64,000 nt of DNA from Cryptomeria japonica. Lineage: Eukaryota; Streptophyta; Pinopsida; Cupressales; Cupressaceae. Below the pieces are notes generated by a model. That model worked only from the letters and a program-made list of their open reading frames with translations, searched no databases and was not told the DNA's origin. A program made the position numbers and the translations under genes. Positions 43,835 through 55,550 of this stretch are shown piece by piece; positions within the stretch are counted from its first letter, which is position 1; the number at the start of each line of letters is the position of its first letter. The stretch covers positions 309,813,164 to 309,877,163 of the forward strand of contig NC_081414.1 of the NCBI RefSeq assembly GCF_030272615.1, in the 5' to 3' direction.

Positions 43835-46800
43835 ATGTTGAAGTCTGGATATAAGGAAAGGAAAGAACTATTGAAGATGCTGGAGACTGAATTTTATCTA
43901 GAGCTTAAGATTTCATCCAAATGGAAGGAGATCACAGATACAAACATGCATTTCCTAGACTTCGACCAGATGCAACGACGAATGTTCGGAGTCGGAGATT
44001 AAGTTCCTTCCCCAGCATATGCAAACACTATGAAGAGTGGTATTTTTCATGCCGTTGGATTTCCACAGTCCATACAGTGCAGTGAGCTTATCCTGGAGTG
44101 TGCACGATGTTACGATCCGCTCACAAGTATGATCAAGACTCCTAAGGGCGTTGTCATTGCCTACCTTGCTGAGGATGCTATTACAGAAGTGTTCGGGATT
44201 CCACGCGGAACAAACATGAAGGATGTGACCAAGGATGAATATGAAGAAAGATACATGAAGAAGATGGGTGTATGGAAGAATTTGATAAACAAAGAGTGGA
44301 TGATTGAGCCTAGGTCTCATCATTCCAAGGCTCCCAAGACACTCATGTGTGTAGACTTCAAGGAGGAGTATAGTGATTTGATATTCCTACTCAATAGAGT
44401 GATGGGGTTGCCATAGGGAGCAATATTCAATGGATGGATGTTCTACTTCATCCAGGATTGTCTTAGAGGAACATTAGTAAATTGGTCTAAGATTATAAGT
44501 GACAATCTGGACTTTCAGCTGAGAAATGTAGAGCGGTCCAAGTCATTCGCCATGACTTCTTACTTGGTATACCTACTTGCACGGTTTGTTTCATACAGAG
44601 GATTAATATGCAAAGGTGAAGTCGGGAATGGGCAAGGACAATTCAGGAGTCTTGAATGCTACCCCCAGCTGAGCATGTATAGAATTGAAGACTATAAGAG
44701 AGTGAATGATGCATTCACTATGTACATCACACGGATGCTGCAAGGCGGAATCCACAGAAGATTGTCCAAGGAGGCAACAAATTTAATAGAAAAATATGGA
44801 TCGTGGTATATTCAGTTTCCCACTTTCACATACCTTAGGATTCATGGGTTTCAATCTGAACCCTACAGACTTCCTAGGTATCTGACCAACAGAATGATCT
44901 TGTTGGAAGTGGTGAGACAACTTCTAGAGTTCGATGTCATTCAGAGAGAGAAGCACAGGACATGCATGACATTCCCTATTTCAGTTGGGAAGACATCAGA
45001 GGTTTGCCAGTCCGCCATAGCCTAGCACAACGAGTGAGGAGCTTGCATTCTATCGATTTGCTACATTCAAGAAAAGAGAAAGATTCGGTCCAGACAAGTA
45101 GGAAGGATCAGGGGAGAGAAGTTCATTCACAAATTGACATAGAAGATTATTGGGCGAACTTGATGGACGAGCAAGCAGTGAAGAGAAGAATGTGGTCCAG
45201 AATGTTAGTGGATTTTATGAGGAAGTGTGGACTTTTCCTCATTCCTGATCAAGTATTAGATGACAAAGATCATATGCATCCACAGTATGAGAGTGAAATG
45301 AAGAAGGCAATCCTATTGCCTAATTGGTCAGAGTCAGAAGAGATTGACCTGAATATATTGATGTGAGAGGTCTTGAATTTCTCCAGTGCATGGATAGATA
45401 TACAGATGAATAAGTTAGTTGATATGGGTGTTCCCTTCACTTATGAAAGGATGAAGCCGAAAGAGTCCACTTTCGAGGATGATCAAAGGACTGTCAGTGA
45501 TGTCAGGATTCATGTAGATGAAGAGAGTCAAGCTCCCAAGAGAAGGAAGAACACGCCATGAGAAGTCAAGGCCAAAGGGAAGAAGATTGAGGAGGTGAAG
45601 AAGAAACAAAAGACTATCATTCCTCCACTTATCATTCCTTCACCCCCTCCCAGTGTCTCATCAATCGAAGTGATTGAAGTAACAAAATGGAACAAGGAGA
45701 CTCAACAGTGTTCCAACACAGTGATACTACCAGGGAATACTTAGGAATTTCATGCCACAACGACATCTGCACCTCCGAATGATAATGATGATCAGTCGGG
45801 ATCCCCTACTGTCCTTTCAGAAGTTAGTTTGGGAAATGAGGTATATGATTGGACCAGGAATAATCTTGATGATAATGATGATGTTATCTCGGCATTGAGA
45901 GGACTTGATCGAGAAATATGTCTCGATGATGGTATGGAGATGGCTGCTATTCCTAATTGGCTGATGAGAAGTATGGAGAAAAGTAAACAAATGATAGAGG
46001 TACAACCTATTGACGACATTGATGACCACCTAGCTAGGAGTGCTAAGGAGAAAGAGCCCAAGAGAGCGGAGATTTTGTCGCACATAGCTAGAGATGAAAT
46101 AGGAATGCGGATTGCGTAGATTGCTATTACTATTGCAGGCGTGACAACAAACATTGCTACTCCCATGGATTTCCAGATCACTTCAGTTGCCCTTGGTCGT
46201 ATATCCAGAAAGCAAGAATTTCAGGAGGTTGGTGAAAACCTCAAGGCAATCGATGCAAGGTTAGACAGAGAAATTGCGGAGAAAGAAAGGTACAGAGAAG
46301 AGAATATCAGACTTAGAGAGTATATTGCAGGGACAAGGCGTGAAGATCCCACCCTTATTTCCCCTATTGCGGTTGACCATGGAATGCATTCACACTATGA
46401 GGCAGCGAGAGGTACACTCTCAGAGGTGGAAAAGTGGATTGAGAGCGCAAGAAAGCAGGCAGATGATTTCCTTACTCAGTTTGCCCATGCATATGATAGG
46501 ACAATAGGGCTCGCATTCAGAATCCAGTATTTGGAGGGAGTTTGGGAAGAATTCCGGCCTATCCAAGACAAGACTCTTCCACGCCTCCAGGCTTTGTAGA
46601 AGATTTCTAATTCCACCTTGGTCAGCGAGAGCATTGTTCACAGTGGAGACAAATACGATTTCCATGGCTGGAATTGTTCATTAGCTGTGAAGAAATCAAC
46701 TTATGAGAACGCCCAGTCGAGTTGTATGGAGGTGCAGGGATTGATTCAGGACATTCAGATGAAGATCTTTGTCTCAATTGAGGAATTATTGGGTGTTGAT

Positions 46801-47120
46801 GTTAGGGTTCTAGTGGTTTACACTTAGTCGAATTAAGAGACAAGATGAAATTTATGTATTTTTGTCAGTTAGACTCTTCTAGATGACTTGGTCTCTTTGT
46901 TGATATTCGTGTTCATAGTTCGCAGAAGCTCATGCCAGAATGGGAGAACACTTTGGATGCTTGCTCGGATTCATTGGACGTGATTGATTTGCAGCAGGAT
47001 ACCTTGCCTAGCATTTCCATGGAGGAGTTAGATTCAGTATTAGCTAGATTCTTGGAGTATGCTAGGAGAGAGAGAGATGCAGGGAGGAATCTTCTAGAAG
47101 ATTCCCTATTTGATGACTAG
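43835..47120 (+). pseudogene. Large unrecognised retroelement ORF (~1,090 codons), decayed
   Basis: From the ATG at 43,835 one frame runs to about 44,960, a +1/-1 shift follows, a second frame runs to 46,827, and a third ends at TAG 47,120. Stops sit at 44,000, 44,414, 45,364, 45,559, 45,742, 46,117, 46,597 and 46,825; five of eight are TAG. The N-terminal ~380 residues look globular (GFPQSIQCSELILECARCYDP, AITEVFGIPRGT, GAIFNGWMFYFIQDCLRGT, SYLVYLLARFVSYRGLI). A basic then acidic linker follows, then a long helical region (AIDARLDREIAEKERYREEN). No zinc knuckle, protease, RT or integrase motif was found. I do not recognise it; the RG..VNW segment is loosely like plant transposon-protein or PMD-type extra ORFs. 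It starts where an LTR of the TGTTGTG group should end. Confidence 0.6.
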
Positions 47121-48064
47121 GTATCTTTTCATTGGGCCATATGTTGGTGGCACCATTTTTGATGTAAACCCTAATTAGGGCAATTCTAGGGTTTTGTTGG
47201 CATGATCTCGACTGTTGATCTTGGATCAATCTTGGCCATCCATTTTGTAATAGACTCTTTATATGCCTCCTTGTCTTTCATTTGTAAGGGAGAGTTTTTG
47301 TAGAATTGTTGGTATATGTTGCAGCGATTTGAATCATAATCATTGTTCAATTGTTGGTGATTTTTCTCTTCAAGTGTTGTATTTGCATTCATGGTTCTCA
47401 ATTCCTCCAAGTTAGATTAGAATTTATTTTCATGTATGTTAGATTGAGTGGAAGATTTGTTGAATTCATTTGGGTGGAATCCCTAATCCATACCACTAGC
47501 CTCTTGCTGCTGGTAAGTGCACCTTGTGTGGTCAACTGGAATTTGAGTAAGCTTAACTTAAACTATTACACGTCCCTTGACAAGTATCAACTTGGATGGT
47601 GTCAACGTTTGATGGTGATAGTCTGAAAATCTTTAAGTATACCTTAGACGATTGCACTAAGCTTGTGTCAATACCTAATTGTGAGACCTCACCTGGTTTG
47701 ATTCCACTAGATCCATTCATCATTTCCTACATTCCTAGGTTTAGAATAGATTTCGTGAACCCTATTCCTTTTGCCCCCTTTTTTTAGTAAGAAGTAAATC
47801 TAGAGCCATTGATAAATCTTAAGTTGTCAGCACACCTATTTCACATCATTCATGATAATCCAAACATTTGCATAAGTTCCCAAGTAAACACAACAATTCA
47901 CATCGACCATTAAGTTACCCACTTGTCAAGACCTGACATGTAGAAACCTTGGAATCATTTTAGTTGATCTCATTCTTAGCATCTGAGGTGATTTTGTTCA
48001 AGAGAGGGTAAATTATCTTGGTAATTTATTCTGTAATGTTATGTGCCTAAAACACACATCAACA
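46824..48064 (+). repeat. 1.25-kb repeat, copy 2 (with 24,061-25,314)
   Basis: Starts TTAGTCGAATTAAG and ends CACACATCAACA. The shared block includes the last ~95 codons of the large ORF, a TTATATGCC TATA-like box near 47,258 and a tail ending at the same base in both copies. Copy 2 lacks a ~12-bp stretch present in copy 1 near 24,119. Confidence 0.88.
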
Positions 48065-50359
48065 GGACTTTGATTTGGAAGTTAGTGTTTCCTGTAGGAG
48101 TGATTGGTGTCTCTTGCTTGGTTGGTGCTTAGTAGCGGGGGTTGGTGCTTACAATTGAGGGGATTGGTGTCTCTTGTGTGATGGTTACTACAAAGTTTGT
48201 AAAGAAGAATTTATATATGAAATATTTTGCAGTGGTTTTCTTCCGTAAGGGTTTTCACGTAAATCGTGTGTTTTTGTGTTGCGTTATTTTTACATCTTAT
48301 GTTGTTGATATTGTGCAATTCAGATACTTGCGGTAAAAAAGAAAAAAATTGTTGCTACATTGATTCATTCCCATCCCCAGCTCTTATTATAATTGTGTGC
48401 TCTTCATAGGTGAGAAAGTTGGAAATCAGCCAAAATTTGGTGTAGCCAAACTATTTCACAATTGGCATTGACAATTGCTTTCTATTTGTCCTTAGTGGAA
48501 GATAAAGCTTTAGTGTGCCAAAGCTTACCTTGCTATGAAACAACTCTCAAACCCAAGGAAAATATTTATTTAATAGTGATGCCATCACTTACAAAACTTT
48601 GTTGTCAATGGAGTTGGTAGCTATTAAATTATCTCATTAAGTCAATGATATTTTATAATTGACACAAACTGCAAGCTCTTAGCACTGTGCCAATCCTTGA
48701 ATGGATAAGAGGCTTTTTGTCCTTGAATCCAAAAGGAAACCTGGAGGTTTTATGTCCTCCAAATTTTGGTTGCCAAAAGGATTTTTGTCCTTAGGTTGAA
48801 ATATGAACACAAGGGGTTGATCTTCAAAAAGGGCTTCAGACAACAACGAAATGGATCATTTCTCTTTTATGCTCATTTCCACCTTTTATAGACTAGTTAA
48901 GGGAAAATAATTGAATATTGTATTCTTTTTCTTCCAAAATATATTTGAGAAGTTTTTAGAAAGACCTTTTAATAAAACATCACTTTTGGCCCCTTTTTCT
49001 AATGGCACTTTTTAGATTACAACTTGGAACCTTTTAATAATAAACATACGTTCCCTTTTAATAAATATGACATTTACTAGATCAACTTGACTTACTAGTT
49101 TCAAATTATTCCTCAGACCCTTCCCTTTAGCCTATAGGAAATAAAATAAGAGGTTGAGGATCTCTTGAATATCTACACCTGAAAAAGGAAATATGAAAGC
49201 TGAAAACAACGTTGGCAAATGGTGGATGAATCTTCTAGCACCCCAGTCAAGTGACACAAGCAAGTAGTGGCAAAGATTGGAAGAATGCATGCCTAGTTTA
49301 AACTGTTCAAATATTGTGAAGGTATGTGACATTTCTCAAGTGGCTATGTCATCACAAATTATGTCTAGTATGGCACATCTCTAAGTGATCTATGCTCGAG
49401 AGAGATAGTTTGATGTCTCAAACTAAGAATCTCAAATTCTAAATGGTTGATAGATTAGAAAATTGTGCCAAAGAGGTAATGCATCTGACCAAGTGTAAGT
49501 ATTGTACTTTAAAAGTGGATAGGGCAATTTCAATGTTTTCTCAGTGTGATTTAAAGTGGCAGTTGTCTTATGAAATTTAGCTAGATTTATGAAAGAATAA
49601 CACTAGTAAGAATCACTTTTTTCAAATTTCTTTGCTGCTAAAAATTGCAACGATGAAGTAGCAAAGGAGTGGTCAAGACACAGATACATGCAAACTTAAA
49701 GGAGACAAGGGAAGTTTTCACTTTTAATTGGTGAATGTGCAAGAAAATTGTGACTTAAACCTTAGCATGAACATTTGTGAAAGTCGCCTAGTCAAAGCCA
49801 ACTTTAAAACATGAAGAAAATCTTGCTTTCCACATGGCATTGCCACCCTAAAATCTTGACCTCTACCTTGAATATTTTAAAACAAAAACCACTTAAAAAG
49901 ATGATGCAATCTTATCTAGTCAATTTATATTAGGAATAAAACAAGCACTAAATCTTTAATGGCCTATTCAAACATGTTTCTTATTGAAAATCACAAATCA
50001 ATTCTTACTTCTGTTGTGTATAGTAGAAATAAGAAATCTGTAACTTCTCCTTGAATTTGCAATTAAAGGGTGTGTTTTCTGATGTGAAGGAAGATTACTT
50101 GTCAGAGTTGCAGTAGTAGTGAAGAAGATTTCAAAATGCTTACCAGCTTATCCTTCAAAATTCTTTCACTTGTTATTATTGTCATATCAAATATCTCTTT
50201 TCAAGTTCATATGCTTCAAACTGTGGACAACGAGAGAAGGACCTTTTGAAATATGGAATTGCATGAAGATGTTCTAGAGCCTAAAGCATTCTTATCAAAC
50301 AGCTCATACAATGATCAGGATTAAATGTTTGGTTATATGAATATACTTGATTTAAAGAT
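48065..50359. other. Unassigned DNA with an LTR-like fragment
   Basis: No recognised ORF. GGGTTTTCACGTAAATCGTG near 48,249-48,268 resembles the R/U5 part of plant copia LTRs, and two TTGGTGTCTCTTG words lie at about 48,105 and 48,164. The rest is featureless to my reading. Confidence 0.45.
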
Positions 50360-50987
50360 GGATGAAAGAGTTATGGTAGGGAGCAACTTGGCCATTTCTT
50401 TGCAAAAGATTTGAAGTCTTGAAAGTGCTTAAAGACCTCAAAGTTTTGATGGAGAAAGTACATGCAAGTATTCCTAGAAAGGTCATTAATAAATTTCAAA
50501 ACATATTTGGCCCTTTTGAAGGATGTGGAAATGCCTAAGCCAAATCACTATGAACTAACTTCAAAATCTGTGAAGCTCTCCATGCCTTTTTTTGTCAAAC
50601 CTTTCTTCAAGATGCTTACAAAGGATGTAACTTTGGCAAACACCATCAAAAAAGAAAATAGAAGGCAACCTTGTAACCAGTCTTTGCTAGTTGAGTTGTT
50701 GCAAGTAGTGGTAGTGAAGATGGTCTAATTGCTTGTGCCATATGAGCTTAATCATTTCATTGGAATGAGTGGGCAGAATATTTGAAGGAGGATTGAGAAC
50801 AAAGTTTGAAAAAAGATAAAAGTTGAGATTGATGATCTGCGCTCCTCATTGCAATTGTAGAATCACTTTGCACCTCATTGACAACCATTGAATAGTGAAC
50901 TCAACCCACTTGCTTGAACTAGTGTTAGTTGTTCTAATTAAGTGATAGGAGAGTAGTTCACAGTGAGGGAACACAAGGAACATCTTG

Positions 50988-50992
50988 AAATG
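50988..50992. repeat. Target site duplication AAATG (left)
   Basis: AAATG directly before TGTTGACGG; repeated at 53,439-53,443. Confidence 0.9.
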
Positions 50993-51832
50993 TGTTGACG
51001 GTCTAAAATTGCTGAACTTGTGACTTCATCCGACCAACGCAGAATAGAATAAACTCGCTGAGTATCCTATCCTCTCTTGAGATAAGGAAATCCCTAATGC
51101 TGTTTTTTGTTTGATCAAAGGGGATGACCTCAAGGTTTTGATTTTCATGTCTTGACTGCGGGATTACTCAGTGGTTGATGTGATTTGCTGGGAGCACAAG
51201 GGGACTTATGATTTGCAACAAGTTGGTCTGCTGTGATTCTCGAATTACGTAATAAAGAGCAAAAGGAAAGGGTTAGGAGATCTAAAACTAACAACACGGG
51301 TATGCGGGTAGACGGATTCAACATAACCAATTCCTGCTTGGGCAGAATAGCTCACAACCTTGCAGGAATGGTGCAATCTTCAAAGGGACTTGAAAGATTT
51401 TCAGACTGGAGACGCACGGCTAAGCACCCAATTCTGGCGTAGCTCAGACATACACCTGCAATTGAACTAAGCACAATTAAGGGCTCAGGTTAACCATACA
51501 AAAGGATACACTATCAGTATATCCTCAATGGTATGAGCCTGAATCTATCAAATACCTGCACACCCAAAACATAAAGATCTATCTAAAATGCTGAGAGAAA
51601 CCATGCAAACAGGATGAAAATAAGACAATAAACACCAAATCAATGTTTATATATTGATTTCAGCTGCCTATTACAACAATTTCTGCTCCTGCTTAAAATC
51701 TAACCTATTCTAACTCTATGCTACTGCTTAAAATCTAACCTATTCTAACTCTAAAATCTAACTCTCTCAACAGAGTCTAACTATCCAACAATCTCTAACT
51801 GTCTAACTCTTTACAAAAGAAAGGCCTCTGCC

Positions 51833-51840
51833 TTTTATAG
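51833..51840 (-). promoter_or_regulatory. TATA box of the 2,446-bp LTR
   Basis: On -, CTATAAAAGGCAGAGG; the best-formed TATA box among the LTRs here. Confidence 0.6.
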
Positions 51841-52574
51841 ATTTTACAATTTTGAATCAGAGGCCAGGATGGACTGCATCCAAGGGTCCTGATCTGCCTT
51901 CCAGAAATTGGCAGCCTTAACCCATGCCCATTAAATTCTCACTCATCCATTCAACCACAATTTCAACTACCTGCCACTATTTGGCTTCAATTTGAGTCTA
52001 TCCGGTAGTTCGACATAACTGTCCACAACTGACTTGTTTCCCCTTTCTTTCAAAATATCTGAGTGGGACCTACAAGCAGTTTTACAATAAAACAATTTCA
52101 GCTTTTTAGAAATTGAATTCTTGGAATTAAATCCAGCTGTGTGCTTTTTCTCAAGAAGGCATAAATTTGCAGCATTCAGAATGTTCTTTGGTCCTTGGTC
52201 TTGGTGGTGGACTTCATCTTTGTTCAGCGGTACGGTTCCCAATGTTTGGTTGCTCTCCCACTCCTACAGTGCGTTCCCACATCTTTTTTCTTTTCTAGTC
52301 TTCAGCACCTGACCTTGATTGCGATCCTTCTTCGATTTGCGTTTCAGGTCTTTCTCCTGGTTCTTTAATGACATCCTGCGGCCTGCGAACGATCAATTTC
52401 ATTTCAATAAATCAATTTGAAAAATTAATTAATTTAATTTAACAAATATTAAAATTTAACGCCTGGAGGGTCATTTGAAAATTTCCCAAGTTTTAATGCT
52501 TTTACTCCTTCCGCGAATTTAGTTCTTCCTGGTAATTTCGGGCAAGAGGGGCATTCAAAAAGTTTTAAAAACTT

Positions 52575-53150
52575 TGACATTTTCACTTAAAGGTCCAAAT
52601 TTGGCCCTTTGGGCACTTTTGCCAACTTTTCACTTTTCAGATTTTCACTTAAAGGTCCAAATTCGGCCCTTTGGGCACTTTTGCCAACTTTCACTTTTTA
52701 ACATTTTGGCTAAAAGGTCCGAATTTGGCCATTTGGGGCATTTTTGCCAACTTTTCACTTTTTAGATTTTCACTTAAAGGTCCAAATTCGGTCCTTTGGG
52801 CACTTTTGCCAACTTTCACTTTTTAACATTTTGGCTAAAAGGTTCGAATTTGGCCATTTGGGGCATTTTTGCCAGCTTTTCACTTTTCAGATTTTCACTT
52901 AAAGGTCCAAATTCGGCCCTTTGGGCACTTTTGCCAACTTTCACTTTTTAACATTTTGGCTAAAAGGTCCGAATTTGGCCATTTGAGACATTTTTGCCAA
53001 CTTTTCACTGTTCAGATTTTCACTTAAAGGTCCAAATTCGGCCCTTTGGGCACTTTTGCCAACTTTCACTTTTTAACATTTTGGCTAAAAGGTCCGAATT
53101 TGGCCATTTGGGGCATTTTTGCCAACTTTTCACTTAAAAGTGCGAGTTTT
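52575..53150. repeat. Tandem array, 62-bp basal unit, 125-bp higher-order unit
   Basis: TTTCACTTAA occurs at 52,581-2, 52,643, 52,768, 52,893 and 53,018: one 62-bp step, then three exact 125-bp steps. Each 125-bp unit is a pair of related ~62-bp monomers: A (CACTTAAAGGTCC...GGGCACTTTTGCCAAC) and B (GGCTAAAAGGTCC...GGGGCATTTTTGCC). Further degenerate monomers trail to about 53,250. Confidence 0.93.
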
Positions 53151-53438
53151 GGCACTTGGGCGAGTTTGTCAACCTTGGCACTTTGCATTCTTTATCTCCT
53201 TTGTATCCCTTGGCGAAAATCGGCATTTCAACGTCATTGCAAGCCTTAACTCTTTCTTCACATTTAGGCGACTTTGCGAGAATTGGGGAGTTTTAAGTTC
53301 GCAATATGGCCCTAGAGGTCGAATTTGGTTTTAGCGGCATTTGACCCTTCATATCCCCTTCCTCTTCCGCAAGGACAGAAAGGCACAAACTGGGGGGTCC
53401 CTGTCCAAGACGGGGATGGGTGTGCAATTCGCACAACA

Positions 53439-53443
53439 AAATG
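53439..53443. repeat. Target site duplication AAATG (right)
   Basis: Directly after CACAACA; matches 50,988-50,992. Confidence 0.9.
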
Positions 53444-54928
53444 TTCCTCGCCCACTTCGACATACCCTCTTTCACACACATCAAATAGTGTTATCACCCA
53501 TCAAAATAGTTGAAATGGTAGAAATCATCCTTAAAAAAACCATGTAGTGCAAAGCACTAGAATGAAGAGCCCGAGCAGATGGTAGAGATGCAATTGCTAC
53601 AAGGGCCTTGCCCTTTCCTTGCCTCTTGTTATCTTTTACCATGAAAGATTTTTATGTTAAGTGTTTTGTTTCATTGACTAGGGAACATTGATGTTCTTCT
53701 TCTCTAGATTGTGTCAAGTGATCAATTTGTTTCTTAAAACACTTATGTTTTTTACGACCAAGACTTTTGCAATAGGCACATTTGACCTTACCTTTCTTAG
53801 GCTTGCAACCTTTATAAGATCAGGTCTCTGAAATTGTTTTGGAGGCTGTGTGTTTCTGATTCTTTTTCTGCTTTGTTTTATGTTTTGTATCCTTATTGCC
53901 TGACCCTTTTTGTTCTTTTGTGTTTTGGTTAGCAACTAGCGTATGCGACTTAGAGGATTTGGAGGACTCATCTTGATTAGTTTATCTTGCTTTTTGGTGA
54001 GAAAGGCGGCAAAGTCTTCCATAGATGGCATTGTGAATTGAGCTCCTAGGGCACCCCTTGTGGCATAGAGGGTAGGAATGAAGACTGAATAGTTGGCACC
54101 AAGTTTGGAGAGAATGATAAGGATTCTTTTTCAATTCCACATTCTTTTAATTGCACTTTGTGAAGAAGTCTTTGATGGTGTCAAAGCTGCTAGGACTCAA
54201 ACTAGTGAGTTCATTCCCCATCTATTGACCTCTCTTGACATCTTGAACCCCATTATAAACTAACCAACTTGCTCCAAATCTTGTTGGGAGTATTTAAAGT
54301 TTTAATGTGATATAGAAGGTTAGGAGATTGAAAGAAATACAATTCTTAGGTTTTATCACATTTGTTAAAACCATTTGATTTTATCTGCATCATCTACAAT
54401 GGGCTTTGTCTTTGTACCCTTAGATATTTTGAATAATCTTCTGTTTCTGAACAAGGTTAATGTTTCAGACGTCCATTAAAAATTAAGGTGTAAGTAGTGA
54501 GATAGGTAGTTGCTCCATAGTGCAAAAGGAAGTGTGAGAATGCACAATAAATTAGAGAACACGACAACCCCCCTTTACTAGTTGCTGAAATGATCTGCCT
54601 GCCTTACCATGTTTGGCACTTAATGATTAATTTGTCTTACAATGTGAATACTATGTTTATAGAGTTTTTCAAGGCCCAAAAGTGGCAAAACTGTTGAAAG
54701 TAATGTGTTTACATAGGAAGAAAATCAAACTACACTATTTTGTAAGCTTGGAATAATTTTAACTTAAAAAAAGACACTAAAAAAGGAGCTCGTTTGTGAA
54801 AGTTATAATCATTAGGTCCAAAAAACCATAATCAAACAACAAAATTCTTGATATAATTCAAATTTTGGAAAATTGGATTTTCAAATCAGAAAATCAATTA
54901 TATCACTGCAAAAAAAATGAAAGTTTGT

Positions 54929-55207
54929 ACCATTTAAAAAAATATGCTTTTAAAAAGGATGGACTCCATATAAGCAATTTAATTGTAGAGCCATTTGAAA
55001 AAGGTTCCCCTTGTTGAAAGTATTATTTAAAAAAATATACTTTTAAAAAGGATGGACTCCATATAAGCAATTTAATTGTAGAGCCATTTGAAAAAGGTTC
55101 CCCTTGTTGAAAGTACCATTTAAAAAAATATGCTTTTAAAAAGGATGGACTCCATATAAGCGATTTAATTGTAGAGCCATTTGAAAAAGGTTCCCCTTGT
55201 TGAAAAC
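54929..55207. repeat. 93-bp tandem repeat, three units
   Basis: GGACTCCATATAAGC recurs at 54,961, 55,054 and 55,147. The unit length is a multiple of three, so - encodes a repeated 31-residue peptide (QQGEPFSNGSTIK core). Nothing shows that it is translated. The sequence from 54,401 to 54,928 is unassigned. Confidence 0.93.
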
Positions 55208-55536
55208 TGCAATAGAAGAGGGGTGATTGTGTAGGTGGCTTGAGTGCCAGTGCTGTGGTGTTAGTTGTAATTGGGCAGTCTTTTGGCAACAAAGAGGTGG
55301 TGAGGCTGTTGGTGGGAGGAGTGTCCTTGGGGTGATGGATATAACAAGTGATGGTGGTTGGAGGTTATTAAAGTAAAATTGATGTATTAGTTATTTAATG
55401 GTCATTTAGTTCTTTTTATTTGTTTAGGTAGTTTCCTTTTTAGTTGTTCCTTTCTGTTTTAGAAATGTCAGTATTGTAATTTCTTTAGGAGGAGTATTCC
55501 TCTCCTTTTCAAATCATTCAATACCATACAATTTCA

Positions 55537-55550
55537 AGGTATCGGAGTGG
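55537..55550 (+). other. Degenerate primer binding site (initiator tRNA-Met)
   Basis: AGGTATCGGAGTGG resembles TGGTATCAGAGC in the usual place after a C/A-rich LTR end. Confidence 0.55.

Larger units (their letters stand above)
50993..53438 (-). mobile_element. Solo LTR, 2,446 bp, TGTTGTG group, with tandem array
   Basis: On - it starts TGTTGTGCGAATT (53,438) and ends GACCGTCAACA (50,993), flanked by AAATG on both sides. A strong TATA box (CTATAAAAGG on -, 51,831-51,840) splits it into a U3 of about 1.6 kb and an R/U5 of about 0.8 kb. The U3 carries the 125-bp array. No coding domain. It sits in the protease of a copia relic whose text rejoins when it is removed (GTFQDVPCVPSL). Confidence 0.93.
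50360..54400 (-). pseudogene. Second Ty1/copia relic, antisense, split by a solo LTR
   Basis: Read on - from the right. Gag (about 54,200-53,700): KLGANYSVFIPTLYATRGA, MPSMEDFAAFLTKKQDKL, a Lys-rich stretch and the knuckle CAYCKSLGRKKHKC (Arg at the usual Gly/His spacing, His kept). Protease (about 53,540-53,444): MGDNT, then a Val-Gly..GTF segment. After the LTR it continues at 50,992 as QDVPCVPSL, then integrase KYVLKFINDLSRNTCMYFL (about 50,510-50,455). Stops and frameshifts throughout. RT and RNase H were not found to the left. Confidence 0.8.

Noticed and set aside
52575-53150. CRISPR-like regular repeats
   Set aside because: The repeats are contiguous monomers without unique spacers, inside a solo LTR in plant DNA.
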